Shown: positions 43,184 through 53,683 of the stretch, one piece after another
Layout of the letters: the number at the start of each line of letters is the position of its first letter
Numbering within the stretch: position 1 is the first letter of the stretch
DNA from: Macrothele yani
Lineage: Eukaryota > Arthropoda > Arachnida > Araneae > Macrothelidae
DNA: 64,000 nucleotides
Reading direction: 5' to 3'
Assembly (NCBI GenBank): GCA_039090855.1
Contig: CM077010.1
Span: 50,734,905-50,798,904, forward strand
Translations under genes and position numbers: made by a program
Notes under the pieces: model-generated
What the model was told of the DNA's origin: nothing
Database searches by the model: none
Seen by the model: only the letters and a program-made list of their open reading frames with translations

Positions 43184-43974
43184 AAAAAAAAAGGAAAAGA
43201 AAAGAACAAATATGCTGGTAAATATTAACATACATTTACCCAACTTAGATGGCCATCTTTATTCAGTGAAAATGAAAATTGCTTTGGAAACATTTATCCG
43301 CTTCAGAGTACACCCAGAGGCGAAATTTTTCCTGCAAGTGTATTAAAACCAGTCCGAAACATCAAGTAATAGCTGTTATTTTTTATAGGAAGCTTAAACA
43401 TAATACATGTAATTTCATTTTCTGCTAGGTTTGGAGAATAAATTAAGTGTGTTCATTTATGTTAACAGACACCTACTAATATCACTAGAACTGTTCTTGG
43501 TTGATGTGAACTTTTGCCATATAGAAAAATTTCTAAAATCTTATCTGAATGTATCAAATTCTTAGTTACAATTAGGACAGACGATACTTTAAAACAATAA
43601 AAAAGATACAGACATTCTTTAGCAAGTTATTTACCCAACACGTAACCAGCCACAATTCTTCCCTCATAAAGATAACTGCATCTTATAAAAATCGGCATAT
43701 CTGATTAAGAAATGAACACTCGCGAAAGCTTCAGTCTAAAAAACAACTCGTGGCGGGTGAATCGACCCAATGCGGGTGAATCGATTCACCACGTGCGGGT
43801 GAATCGACACGTGTACTTTTTAATATACACATGCTAACAAAATTAAATAAGTGAGATTAAAGATGAACCTGCAGGAAGCAAAACTGTTGCACAATGCATT
43901 CAAAAGAACGGAAGATTTAGAAAAAGATGGGGCAAATTAAGAAGCAGCTGATGGCAACATCTATGTTACCGGTA
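43184..43974. other. spacer with three GCGGGTGAATCGA repeats
   Basis: Mostly unremarkable AT-rich DNA. At 43,752-43,812 the 13-mer GCGGGTGAATCGA occurs three times, with CACGTG motifs between. Confidence 0.5.
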
Positions 43975-43979
43975 ACGTC

Positions 43980-44865
43980 TTAAATTAATCATTGTACAGA
44001 ATGCCTAAGAAATATGTAGAACTTTGACGAATATAGGACGTCAAAGTATGAAACGCTTAACATGTCACACATTTCTTAGGCATTCGGTGTAATACCAAAA
44101 GGCAAATCGGCAAAGTATAAAATACTCCCGCCACTAACTTTTTTTTCACGTGGCGAGACACGTGGCTTTCAATGCTCGCAAAATTATATATTATAAAGGC
44201 CTTTTCATGACGTCTTAAATTAGTCTTTTCATGACGTCTTAAATTAGTCATTAAATTAGTTTTGCTTCCTGTAGGTTCATGATTATATATTATAAAGGCC
44301 TTTTCATGACGTCTTAAATTAGTCATTGTACAGAATGCCTGAGAAATATGTAGAACTTTGACGAATATAGGACGTCAAAGTATGAAACGCTTAACATGTC
44401 ACACATTTCTTAGGCATTTGGTGTAATACCAAAAGGCAAATCGGCAAAGTATAAAATACTCCCGCCACTGACCTTTTTTTTTTTTCACGTGGCGAGGCAC
44501 GTGGCTTTCAATGCTCGCAAATTATATATCATAAAGGCCTTTTCATGACGTCTTAAATTAGTCTTTTCATGACGTCTTAAATTAGTCATTAAATTAGTTT
44601 TGCTTCCTGTAGGTTCATGATTATATATTATAAAGGCCTTTTCATGACGTCTTAAATTAGTCATTGTACAGAATGCCTGAGAAATATGTAGAACTTTGAC
44701 GAATATAGGACGTCAAAGTATGAAACGCTTAACATGTCACACATTTCTTAGGCATTTGGTGTAATACCAAAAGGCAAATCGGCAAAGTATAAAATACTCC
44801 CGCCACTGACCTTTTTTTTTACGTGGAGAGGCACGTGGCTTTCAATGCTCGCAAATTTGAATCTG
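43980..44865. repeat. ~336-bp tandem array, 3 units, each with a nested hairpin
   Basis: CATTGTACAGAATGCC recurs at 43,990, 44,324 and 44,662. Each unit holds an inverted repeat (GAATGCCTAAGAAATATGT ... ACACATTTCTTAGGCATT) about 110 bp long, with a smaller inverted repeat (TTTGACG-AATATAGGA-CGTCAAA) in its loop. CACGTGG boxes and one or two direct CTTTTCATGACGTCTTAAAT copies follow. A single reverse-complement end (AGGCATTCTGTACAATG) appears again at about 46,072-46,088, so the units may derive from the terminus of a transposon that spans to there. Confidence 0.85.
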
Positions 44866-45239
44866 GAAATACGGGCCAAAAAAATTAAAGTGGACTCTGA
44901 CAAAAAAAACTCCTCCTGCATCTTTGGTAGCCACTGTTAGAGTTCCTGTTCCTGACGTCGATATGTTAGAGTTCCTGTTCCTTACGACTCCCCCAATCTG
45001 TTGGCAATTATTATGAGTGTGACAGAAGACAGTTTTTACCGACTTGGAATTATTCGAGGAATTTTAACCCAAATCTATGCCAGGTCACAATTCACTTTAT
45101 GTCCAAAGGACTTACTCAGCGTTGAAGACGTTCCCGACTGCGAAATTCCTCTTAGATCAGCTGCTATCGCTCAGTCCAAAGGAAGTGGTCAAGGATTCGT
45201 GAAGTGTATGTGCAACACCAAGTGCCAAAATATAAAGTG
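44866..45239 (+). pseudogene. KRBA2/SCAND3-like transposon protein, C-terminal part
   Basis: The translation gives IRAKKIKVDSDKKTPPASL, VRVPVPDVD, then after a short duplication and frame change IMSVTEDSFYRLGIIRGILT, YARSQFTLCPKDLL and GSGQGFVKCMCNTKCQNIKC. This follows the C-terminal end of the integrase-like proteins annotated as KRBA2-like in arthropods, which close with a Cys-rich CxC...C...C tail. The frame is cut after IKC at 45,239 by the LTR element and continues after it (TGTTCTTATGTAAAG..., 45,747-45,800) with stops. The N-terminal part (integrase core) is not found. Confidence 0.65.
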
Positions 45240-45419
45240 TGTAACGTACCAGGAGATGTGACGTACCTGCCAGAAGGACGCACACGACATAAAGGCAGAT
45301 AGGAATCAGAATAAAATGTCCGCGTAGCTCAATTGGTAGAGCAACTTATTCCGGAATGAGGGGACCCGGGTTCGAATCCTGGCGCGGATAGAAATGACGG
45401 AGAAATTCACTTCGTTATA
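45240..45419 (+). repeat. 5' LTR of TRIM element
   Basis: 180 bp. Order: TGTAACGTACC, GATGTGACGTACCTGCC, AGATAGGAATCAGAATAAAA, tRNA-like module, AATGACGGAGAAATT, CACTTCGTTATA. The repeated TGTRACGTACC near the start is notable. Confidence 0.92.
45319..45388 (+). tRNA. tRNA-like module inside the LTR (not a functional tRNA gene)
   Basis: 70 nt that can be laid out as a cloverleaf. The acceptor arms TCCGCGT and GCGCGGA pair over seven positions (one G-T). The D arm is GCTC-AATTGGTA-GAGC. The T arm is CCGGG-TTCGAAT-CCTGG. The anticodon stem is imperfect (CTTAT with ATGAG leaves a 6-nt loop, TCCGGA), so a true tRNA is unlikely. The RNA polymerase III A box (TAGCTCAATTGG) and B box (GGTTCGAATCC) are both intact. 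The second LTR carries the same module at 45,643-45,711 with one C fewer. Confidence 0.7.
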
Positions 45420-45420
45420 A

Positions 45421-45432
45421 TGGCGCCCGAAC
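45421..45432 (+). promoter_or_regulatory. primer binding site
   Basis: TGGCGCCCGAAC, one base after the left LTR. This is the classical complement of a tRNA 3' end used to prime reverse transcription, of the tRNA-Lys type. Confidence 0.85.
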
Positions 45433-45550
45433 TATCCGGATGACCCGACCGTTCAAAATCTCGCATTGGTGTGATGTTATTTCCACACCGCGAGATAGGA
45501 AAAATAAGAGAATCCTTTCTCCAGCACTTCGAAAAAAAATAAAAAAAAAT

Positions 45551-45560
45551 AAGGGGGAGA
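45551..45560 (+). promoter_or_regulatory. polypurine tract
   Basis: AAGGGGGAGA followed by TGA and then the right LTR. It serves as the plus-strand DNA primer in LTR elements. Near-identical tracts occur at 31,377 and (minus strand) at 60,969-60,978. Confidence 0.85.
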
Positions 45561-45563
45561 TGA

Positions 45564-45742
45564 TGTAACGTACCAGGAGATGTGACGTACCTGCCAGAAG
45601 GACGCACACGACATAAAGGCAGATAGGAATCAGAATAAAATGTCCGCGTAGCTCAATTGGTAGAGCAACTTATTCCGGAATGAGGGGACCGGGTTCGAAT
45701 CCTGGCGCGGATAGAAATGACGGAGAAATTCACTTCGTTATA
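45564..45742 (+). repeat. 3' LTR of TRIM element
   Basis: 179 bp, identical to the 5' LTR except for one C fewer just before the B box. Confidence 0.92.
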
Positions 45743-45746
45743 AGTG

Positions 45747-46200
45747 TTCTTATGTAAAGAAAAACAATTAAATGTAATTCAAAATGCCGTTCTAGCCTTC
45801 CTTGTTGGAACAAATATGTCAGTACTAGTCTTTTTTCTCTTGTACGAAAGACGTATACTTTACTTTGTATTTCTTCCTTGATTTTCATATACGTCTTTTC
45901 AATAAAGACCTTTTCATGATTCTATTTTCATACTTCGCCTAAACAGTCCTTATCGTTTTATATAATGTTTATGATTTATATAAAAAGCCTAGGAAAAGTA
46001 TATACAATATTTAAATAACATAAATATTCCATGCTTTGCCTAAAAAAGTCTCGCATTCTATAGATTTCGTAGGCATTCTGTACAATGCCTTTTTTTGCAC
46101 ATTTTCGGTAACATCTGCACTGACATCAGAACAGCACAACTGTACAATTTGTAATTAAATTTTACTGGTGTGTAGAATATCATCAACACATAAAAATATA
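45747..46200. other. KRBA2-like remnant, then AT-rich spacer
   Basis: The first ~60 bp continue the interrupted KRBA2-like frame. The rest is AT-rich, ending with the lone AGGCATTCTGTACAATG end described under the 336-bp array. Confidence 0.45.
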
Positions 46201-46975
46201 CACTGAGGAGCCAGTTTATTAGGTAAAACTACCCTCGCCACACAAATGGTTCACTCCAACTAGTGAGACGTCACGTGACCGCGGTGTGCGGTGAAAATCG
46301 GGAAGACCAGTTCATCCAGCATTAGTTAGCAACCGGGGTAAGAGAATTGAGTGAACATGGCATGATATTTGAAGCCAGGCGTGTGGGTTTGAGCCCTCCC
46401 AAACAGCCGTGCTCCTGAACTTTTCACGAACAACCGTGCGCAGGATTTACCGTGAATGGTGCGATGCGGAGAAAGCACTCAGCAATCAGCAATTCTGAGG
46501 GACAAAAACAGCTGGTGAATCAGAGGGGTCAAAAGAGACTTGCGAGAATCGTGCTAGCAAACTAACAGGTCATAACGGGGCAAAATCTCGGCAGAATTCA
46601 ACATTGATGTACTGAGGATCATTTTCGAAAGCACCAAACGCGTACCGAACCTTTTCGCGAGTGGCCAACAACAGCCGAAGACCATCTTGGGATTCTCATT
46701 TGATCCGTCTGACCCATCACCTGTTTTCATCCGGAGGATTGCCGATTGTTGGCAGTTTTTAGCGTGTTGCACTATTCATGGTAAACCCTTGCTAACTTTG
46801 CGTGTGAAAAGCACAGGATGACGGCCGTTTAGGAGATACACGAACCAGCATGCGTGTCGCAAACTATCATGCTACGTTCGATGCCGCTCACTTCACCAGG
46901 TTTCCTCATTCCGTGTTCCAGAGGCCCATTCATATGACGAGGGTAGATGTACCTAAGAAACTGATAATCTCACTG
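46201..46975 (+). mobile_element. Tc1/mariner-type element, internally deleted
   Basis: The left end CACTGAGGAGCCAGTTTATT at 46,201, with TA before it, mirrors CAGTGAGATTATCAGTTTCT read from 46,975 on the other strand. Both continue with TTAGGTA. Plus-strand frames near 46,520-46,600 give NQRGQKRLARIVLAN, a piece of the N-terminal helix-turn-helix region, followed by stops. The catalytic part is absent; at ~775 bp the element is a deletion derivative. Confidence 0.75.
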
Positions 46976-47058
46976 TCTTTTTCCATCTAAGCTACTTGCA
47001 AAAAAGTCTTATATTTTTCTTTATCTTTATCAGAAAGATAAGTTTAATACTTACAATA

Positions 47059-48466
47059 TACATTCACGGACAATGAAATTTGTTCACCTAGAAGAAAGCA
47101 TGCTACAACCACGAAAATTTGCAAATAGCTAGAGTGCGTGCTGATATGCAAATGATCCCAGTTTGGTACGATTGCGTATGACAGCCTACCCTGTGGTGGC
47201 GCTGCAAACATGAACCGCCAGCAATATAAACCGGCGTGAAGTCATGAAAGCCAAAAGCACCGGCCGACGCAAGCAAAAGTACAAAGAGACAAGAATGCCG
47301 GGAATACGCCAGAAACGTCGATTTACGCAACTTACGGACTTTCAGAGAGGCCTGATCATCGGGAAGAAAACCGCAGAATGGTCGGCGTGCCGTACAGCCC
47401 TCCACGTGGGTCGTTCTGACCATACCGTCCGACTGTGTTGGGAGCATTGGACACGTGACGCCACTGTTACACGGCAGAGCGGTTCCGGACGGACCAGGAA
47501 GACCACAGGTAGAGAGGATCGACGGAACGGGCGCCAGGCACGAACGGATCCCACGGGGACCCAGTCGACTATACAGGCAGATGTAGCGGCTCCTGTGTGC
47601 CCACGAACCATTTCCCGACGCCTTGCGGAAGTGAATCTGCGATCCTACCTCCCTTTACGTGTGCTGCCATTAACACCGGGACATCGCCGGCTCCGTGTGC
47701 AATATTTCCAGACCAGAGCGACGTGGAACGCCACGTACTGGCCACGTGTGGTGTTTAGAGGTGAGTGCCGCTTCGTTTTGGGGGCAGATGATAGTCGTGT
47801 CCGGGTGTAGAGCTCCGGGAATCAACGGCACAATCCCAACCTCGCTATCGAGCGCTACACCTCCCCCACTGCAGGCATTATGGTCTGGGGAGCCATTGTC
47901 TACGATAGCCGATCAGCTCTAGAAATGGTACGTGGATCATTGACGGGCCAGCGGTATGTGGATGAGATCCTACGGCCCCAGGTGCTCCCAATCTTGGCCG
48001 ATATTCCAGGTGCGCTATACCAGCAGGATAATGCCCGTCTGCACACGGCTCTGGTTTCCCAGGACTGCCTACGTCATGTCCAGACATTTCCATGGCCTTC
48101 CCGCTCCCCGGACATGTCTCCTATCGAGCATGTGTGGGACCAATTGAAACGCCGGCTTCCGCCGTGCCGCACTATCCGAGATTTGGAGTACACCGTCCAA
48201 CACGTGTGGGCCAGTCTGCCGCATGACAATATCAGGCATCTGTTCGCCTCCATGCCGGACCGTATTGCAGCATGTATCGCTGCACGAGGCAGTGCGACGC
48301 GCTATTGCAGATGACCGAACTGTGTGCCATCGATCCCTCTGTAATTGTTCTGCAGCTCTGTTTTTGCCATGATGTGTATCATTCATCTGTATCATTACGT
48401 CCGTAAAATTTCAGTTCAATCCGATGCTTCCTTCTTGGTGCGCAAATTTCATTGTCCGTGAGTTTA
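47059..48466 (+). mobile_element. full-length Tc1-like element with TIRs
   Basis: The termini are TACATTCACGGACAATGAAA at 47,059 and the matching inverted end TTTCATTGTCCGTGAGTTTA at 48,466; the core CACGGACAATGAAATTTG is perfect. TA lies at both tips. The element is 1,408 bp with one long gene in the plus direction. It is the best preserved DNA transposon in the window. Confidence 0.93.
47295..48314 (+). pseudogene. Tc1-like transposase, one nonsense codon and a lost catalytic Asp
   Basis: One reading frame runs from ATG 47,295 (MPGIRQKRRFTQLTDFQRG) to a TGA at 48,312-48,314, about 339 codons, broken only by a TAG at 47,808-47,810 where Trp is expected. (The frame is open further up to an ATG at 47,244.) Domains in order: helix-turn-helix (about residues 1-110), SGSGRTRKTTGRED linker, VVFRGECRF near residue 155, IMVWGAIVYDSRSALEMVRG, LYQQDNARLHTA (second Asp) and SRSPDMSPIEHVWDQL (Glu). 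The first catalytic Asp, expected in FSDESRF, is Gly here. The Asp-Glu spacing is 32 residues. It is the same branch as the element at 15.56 kb but a different family. Confidence 0.92.
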
Positions 48467-48503
48467 TAACGTGAACACCTGGGAAATATGCGATATGTAT
48501 TTA

Positions 48504-49510
48504 TTAACAACGTATGGGACCACAATTTGCCTTTAATACAGTTTCGAACCTTATTAGAATAGATTCGCACAGCTTTTGAATAGTCTCCAGTGGAATGTTG
48601 TAGCATTCCTCTATCAGAACATCAGCCAGTTGCTTCAAAGGTATTGGAGGTGAAAATCTGCTTCTCAATCTGTTCTTCAAAACTGCCCACTGTGGTTGGA
48701 TGATATTCAAGTCAGGTGACTGAGCTTGACAGAGCAGAGACTTTCATCTTGGTGCTCCTTAAACCAAGACTGAACTGTTTTGGTTGTGTGTACGGCCCAT
48801 CATCGACTTGAAATATAGCATTATTGTTGGGATACAGCATTTGAACAATTGGTACGTCTGGTCACATAGAATGTCTACATACTCGCTGGCAGTAACTCGT
48901 CCATGTAGGGAAATGATGGGAGCCAGCCGAATACCAAGACATGGCCGTTCAAATCATCACAGACATTTGAAACCCGACATTCCGAATTGTACGCTTCCTT
49001 GTGGTTCGCCATGCATGAACCAGATCTACTGTTATGAATAAGGCAAATGAGGACTCATTGGACTATATCACACGTATCCAGTTATCAGCCGTTCAGGTTT
49101 TATGCTCATGATAACAACTTTTTCGCATTGCAGTGTTGGTTTCTGTGATTAACGGTTTGGCAATTGCAGTTCTTCCATACATGTTAGCTTGGTGAAGTTC
49201 TCTGCAGGCTGTTTTTGTGGAAACACCGTCTTCCAAGTGGATATTGAATTCTGCTGTCACTTTTGCCGTAGTAGTTTTGTGTTGCTTGCACACAATCCTT
49301 TGCTAGGGCTCGATGGTCCCCCTCAAATCTCGGTTTTCGCCCCTTATTCGTTTTTGCCAATGAAGTCTCACTATGCTTTGTGCACGCAGTCATAATCGTG
49401 GCGACTGTTGCTCTTGAAGCATCAAACAATTTGGTTGTTATGGTTACAGACGCTCTTGCTGAACGGGCTCCCATAATTTGTCCTGTTTGGAAGTCTGACA
49501 GGTCACCCAT
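48504..49510 (-). pseudogene. Tc1-like transposase relic (DD36E-type)
   Basis: The minus-strand ATG at 49,510 starts MGDLSDFQTGQIMGARSARA, a Tc1 N-terminal helix-turn-helix, followed by NKGRKPRFEGDHRALAKD and, in another frame, KTTTAKVTAEFNIHLEDGVS and TKTACRELHQANMYGR. The middle is badly broken. FQVDDG-type text marks the second Asp; the first Asp is Asn (SNESSF) and the final Glu is Gln (NIIQPQWAVL, near 48,700). The C-terminus reads IPLKQLADVLIEECYNIPLE and TIQKLCESI and ends near 48,504. With two of three catalytic residues lost and many frameshifts, this is an old relic. Confidence 0.85.
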
Positions 49511-50047
49511 TTACAGTGGTGTACCAAAGAATGCGAAAACCGTAAATTTCTAAGTTTAATTATTTTTTTAACTAACTGATTTTCATAGTTATTTCATCGT
49601 TTAAATATCACTAGATGCGAAATTTAATGAAGATTTCAAAAATGTCTCTTTCGTTTGTAGCGACCTCTGTTCTTAAAATATGACTTAAAATATGGAGTTT
49701 GAGAAACACACTGAAATTCACGTTAGCTGCGTATCAGTTGTTACAGCCAGTCATATGCATTCTTTTACCTGATTGGCTGCGTCCTAATGCTACCCAAATC
49801 CTACTCCAGCCTTTATAGGGGTTGACACAGAGGTGCTAAAGCATTGTCTTTCTACTTCGCTTCCGTGTCACTTTCCTATCGGGCACTCCAGTCCAAATCT
49901 CCTAGCTTCCTATTTCTAAGGGTTGTTTAAGACCTTGGGTAAGATACTCACTTCCTAAAATCCTATACATCTGATCTGATCTGACTAAAGCATTGTAGTA
50001 GTCGCTTCTTTTTGTTATTAGGGTATAATTTGTGTACATTATGAGTA
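49511..50047. other. no recognisable feature
   Basis: Spacer between two Tc1-type fragments; nothing supportable. Confidence 0.4.
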
Positions 50048-50407
50048 ATGGTTAAAACTGCGGGGTTGTCCACAGCTGAGACAGTAAAAATAGTTGTTCT
50101 GCATGAAGAGGGATATTCTTCAAAGCAAATTGCTGAAAGAGTGGGCTGTAATCAATTTAAGTTTATTAGACTACCGAAGAAAGTAAAAGACACTGGTGAT
50201 ATTAAAAATATGCGTTACAATGGAAGGCCCAGATCCACTACAACCAGGCAGAACAGAGTGCTCAAAACACTAAGCTTAGCAGACAAGTGGCTAAATTCTT
50301 CTGAATTGCTTCAAAGATGGTGTGAAGTGACTGAGTTACTGTTAGTACATCTACTGTTAGGAGGAGGCTGCTTCACTATGACTTTCGTGACTGTAAAACA
50401 TGTATAA
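50048..50407 (+). pseudogene. Tc1-like transposase, N-terminal fragment
   Basis: An open frame of 119 codons begins MVKTAGLSTAETVKIVVLHE and EGYSSKQIAERVGCNQ (first helix-turn-helix), then KVKDTGDIKN, NGRPRSTTTRQNRV (GRPR linker) and TLSLADKWLNSSELLQRW (second helix-turn-helix). After residue ~95 the similarity ends, and the rest (LLLVHLLLGGGCFTM) is unrelated, so the catalytic domain was deleted. The DNA-binding part alone is intact, which in principle could still bind TIRs, but nothing suggests expression. Confidence 0.8.
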
Positions 50408-51002
50408 GTCATTTCCAAAAAAATTTTAGTGTTTATAATGTTTTAAGTTTATTTCACTTCCCGAATGTTTAAAGTTTAATTCCGTGACTTGTACTTCATC
50501 TTTAACTTGGCTTTTCTGCAACGCTTTAAATGCTAGCTTAACTTAACACTATAAAATTGCAGTCTTAAGTTAAAGCTTATTGAATTAGCATTTCTTTGAA
50601 ATAGACTTTCGTTGAACCCGAATAACTTCTCAGTTAGCTGTAGCTGGAAGTCCTAATAAAAGCATAAATGCTACATCAAAATCCCGGCTCTGAATCAGGG
50701 AAGACAGAGTAACTTACAGTTTTCCAATTCCCTATTAATTTGCATCAGGCGCTTCAAAGTCCGACGTCAACAACATGTCATAATACCATGCGATACGTTA
50801 AATGAACTTGATATCACAACACAATGCGATCTTACACGCATAAGAACAGTTTGTTTAAATCACATGGAACACGCACATCAATCAATCGTGAAATGCTCCA
50901 AGCTTTACTAAGAAACAGTGCCTTAGCAGCAGTCTGTTTGACATGGCCTCTTCTCACATTCAACACCGAGTTCTTATCTCAGCAGTCTTACTATTTACAT
51001 TT
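50408..51002. other. no recognisable feature
   Basis: AT-rich spacer up to HOR-1 copy B. Confidence 0.4.
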
Positions 51003-52805
51003 TAGCACGCCTTTTGTCAAAAAGATCGTGCTTATGTTATGGGTTTGTCCGTCCGTCTGTCTGTCTGTAGATACCATAACTCTGCAACTATTAATCCGAT
51101 TTGAAATATTCTTTTTTGCATTGGGAAGCTTGAAATATGCAAATGATGATCCTTCATTTCGTTTTTTTTTCACGTTGCACATTTCCATATATTGCTTCCA
51201 AAAACCCGATTGAAAAAATTTTCATATCTTTCGATTCGATTTATGTCGAAGACTATTTTAGCTATAGTTCCTTTTTCAAGTTGCGCCTAGGTTTTCCGCT
51301 AGGGGGAGTAAAATTAAATTACGTTTTCCCCGATATCTCTTGTAAAAATCCGATTTGAAATTTTTTCTTCAGCAGATACAGCTCCTGATCGAAGATCTTT
51401 TGCATATAATTCCTAATTTTTGGTAAAGAATACTTTGGCCACCAGGCGGCGTAAGTGTTAATTTTTGCTTCTGATGTATTTGCCATAAAATCTGAGCTTC
51501 TAAAATCTCGATTGAAAATAATTATTTCGTAGACCGATGCCACTCACGTCGATAAACCTTTTCGGAATATTTTATTCTTAAAATATTGCATGGTTTCTCC
51601 CCAGGGGCGTAGATCTATACCTTATTTTTGTTAATATATATGCTTCTAATGGTCCGATTTGAAACATTCTTTATTGGATAGAGTTTCCTCTGTGACATAT
51701 AATTTCAAAAATTTCAAGTAATTGATAGACTTTCCGCTTGGAGACGCAAAGGTAAATTGCGTTTCCCCCGATATCTCTGCTTCTAAAACTCCGATTTGAA
51801 AAATTCTTTCTGCACCAGATACAGCTCCTCATGGAAAATCTTTTGCATATAATTTCTAATTTTTGGTAAAAAATATTTTGACCACCAGGGGGCATAAGTG
51901 TTAATTTTTGCTTGTGATGTATTTGCCATAAAATCTGAGTTTCTAAAATCTCGATTGAAAAAAAAACTCGTTTGTAGACCGATACTACCCACGTCGACAA
52001 ACCTTTTAGGAACATTTTCTGCTTAAACTAATTCTTGGTTTCTACGCCAGGGGCGTAGATATATATCTTATTTTTGCCAATATCTCTACTACTAGGAGTT
52101 CGATTCTTAAATATTCCTTTTTTGTTGGATAGTGTTTTCAGTGTGACATGTATTTTACATAATTTCAAAATTTCCAAGTAATTCATAAATTTTCCACTAG
52201 GGGGCGCAAAGGTAAATTGCGTTTTCTGCGTTATTTCTGCTTCTAAAACTCCGATTTGAAAACTTCTTCCTGTATCGCGCATAACACCTGATGGAAAATG
52301 TTTGTCATATAATTTTTAATATTTGGTAAAGAATGGTTTGGCCATCAGGAGGTATAAGCGTTAATTTCTGCTTCTGATGAATTTGCAGCAAAAGCTGAGC
52401 TCCTGAAAACTCGATAGAATTTTTTTCTTGAACAGATACTCCCCACATCGAAAAACCTTTTGAAAATACTTTCTTCCTAGAGTAATGCATGGTTTTCCCG
52501 CCAGAGGGCATAGATGCATATCTTATGATTGTCCATAACTCTGCTTCTAAGGGTCCGATTTGAAAAATTCTTTATTCGTTGGAGAGCGTTTCCGCTGCGA
52601 AATGTTTCTCATATAAATTCAAATTTTTCTTAACGCACAAGTCTGCCATTAGAGAGCGTAACCTCACGATTTCATTTGTAGCAATACCTGCGGGATAAAA
52701 CTTCTTTCTTCCGTCAGATACTATTTTGTTTCATACCGCTTTCCTTGACTTTGAATAGCTTTGATAAATTTAGTTTGCGTCAGAAGGTATTCAAAAGACG
52801 TGCTC
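51003..52805 (+). mobile_element. modular repeat element HOR-1, copy B, with short TIRs
   Basis: Left end TAGCACGCCTTTTGTCAAAA; right end, read on the other strand from 52,804, AGCACGTCTTTTGAATACC. The shared AGCACGYCTTTTG makes a ~13-bp terminal inverted repeat. The interior follows copy A (7.5-10.3 kb): GTCCGTCCGTCTGTC opening, alternating ~150-bp modules with GGGGGCGTAA and CTTCTAAAACTCCGATTTGA boxes, period ~440-460 bp (points at 51,432, 51,873 and 52,334), and the CAAGTCTGCC closing module. It has no coding capacity. Two copies with the same module order argue for movement as a unit, so this is likely a non-autonomous DNA transposon with a repetitive body. Confidence 0.65.
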
Positions 52806-53683
52806 ATTACACCCGAAAATTCGGTGTCATCGTTCTTGTTACTTGCTGTCAAGAGTTGTCAACTTCAAATTCATCAAAACAAATTCGTGACGTTGAGCTT
52901 CAAGAATATTTAACGAAAAGAAACCAAATTTTTACATAAAACACAGGAACTCTAAAGGAAGGTTAAATTAGGGGTATACATCACATGACATAACCGTAAC
53001 GTTCTAGACTAGCCTGTAGTATCGCCGCTGAAACGATTCCAAGAATTGTCGAACAGAGCAGCAGGTTTCACAACCTGAAGCAGATGGCAGGAGCTGATCT
53101 TCGAAGTCAGAAACAATACGAGTATCTATACAAAGGGAAGAAATATCTCTCGCCTTGAAACACTAATTAATGTTACCTATGTCTTTTATCGTGTGGATTA
53201 TTATTATGGTAGTGCTTTATTCATTATTCAACTGTAAGTCGTTATTTACCTTTTTCCTCCTCATGTGGAAATTCAATGAAGTTTTTGCGCTTCTCTTCGT
53301 GGAGGAGAGGGAGTTAATGTTATAAGCACGAGCCATTTATCACAGACAACGTTGTCTTGTTCACTAAAGTGTGAGGGTTACTTACCACAGTAGCCCTATT
53401 AATGGTATTCTCAAAGATACGTTCGCAATATCCTAATGTCTTATTGATTTCAGTGGTGTCTTATTCTTCACACACGAGTTAATAAATATTTCCCAGAAAG
53501 TCATCTAGGAAGGATTCACTGCACCGCTAACATAACAGATCTAAGTTACCTAAACTTTCGGAGCATTTTCCTGTATCTGCGGAGAACGGTTTATCTCCTT
53601 TGTGAGCAATTAGTTCAAACTCGTGTCCAATTAAAAAGGTGCTAATGGGTATACCCTGTACGTGGTATTCCTTCGAGCGGTGG
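52806..53683. other. no recognisable feature
   Basis: Spacer; a GGAGAGGGAGTTAATGTTAT run near 53,303 resembles the start of the SINE-A copy at 29.0 kb but the rest does not follow. Confidence 0.4.

Larger units (their letters stand above)
45240..45742 (+). mobile_element. TRIM-type LTR retrotransposon with tRNA-like LTRs
   Basis: A complete 503-bp element: two LTRs (180 and 179 bp), an internal region of 144 bp and no coding sequence. Both flanks carry AGTG (45,236-45,239 and 45,743-45,746), a 4-bp target duplication. The LTRs start TGTAACG and end CGTTATA. They differ by only about one indel within the LTR body, so the insertion is recent. A primer binding site, TGGCGCCCGAAC, starts one base after the left LTR. 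A polypurine tract, AAGGGGGAGA, precedes the right LTR. The host coding frame resumes after the element. Movement must rely on proteins from another element. Confidence 0.93.

Noticed and set aside
45319..45388. Functional tRNA gene
   Set aside because: The anticodon stem and loop do not fold properly and the segment lies within an LTR that is present twice; it is tRNA-derived promoter sequence.
46201..46260. Host promoter or gene start
   Set aside because: The sequence is the TIR of a deleted Tc1/mariner-type element, matched by an inverted copy at 46,950-46,975.
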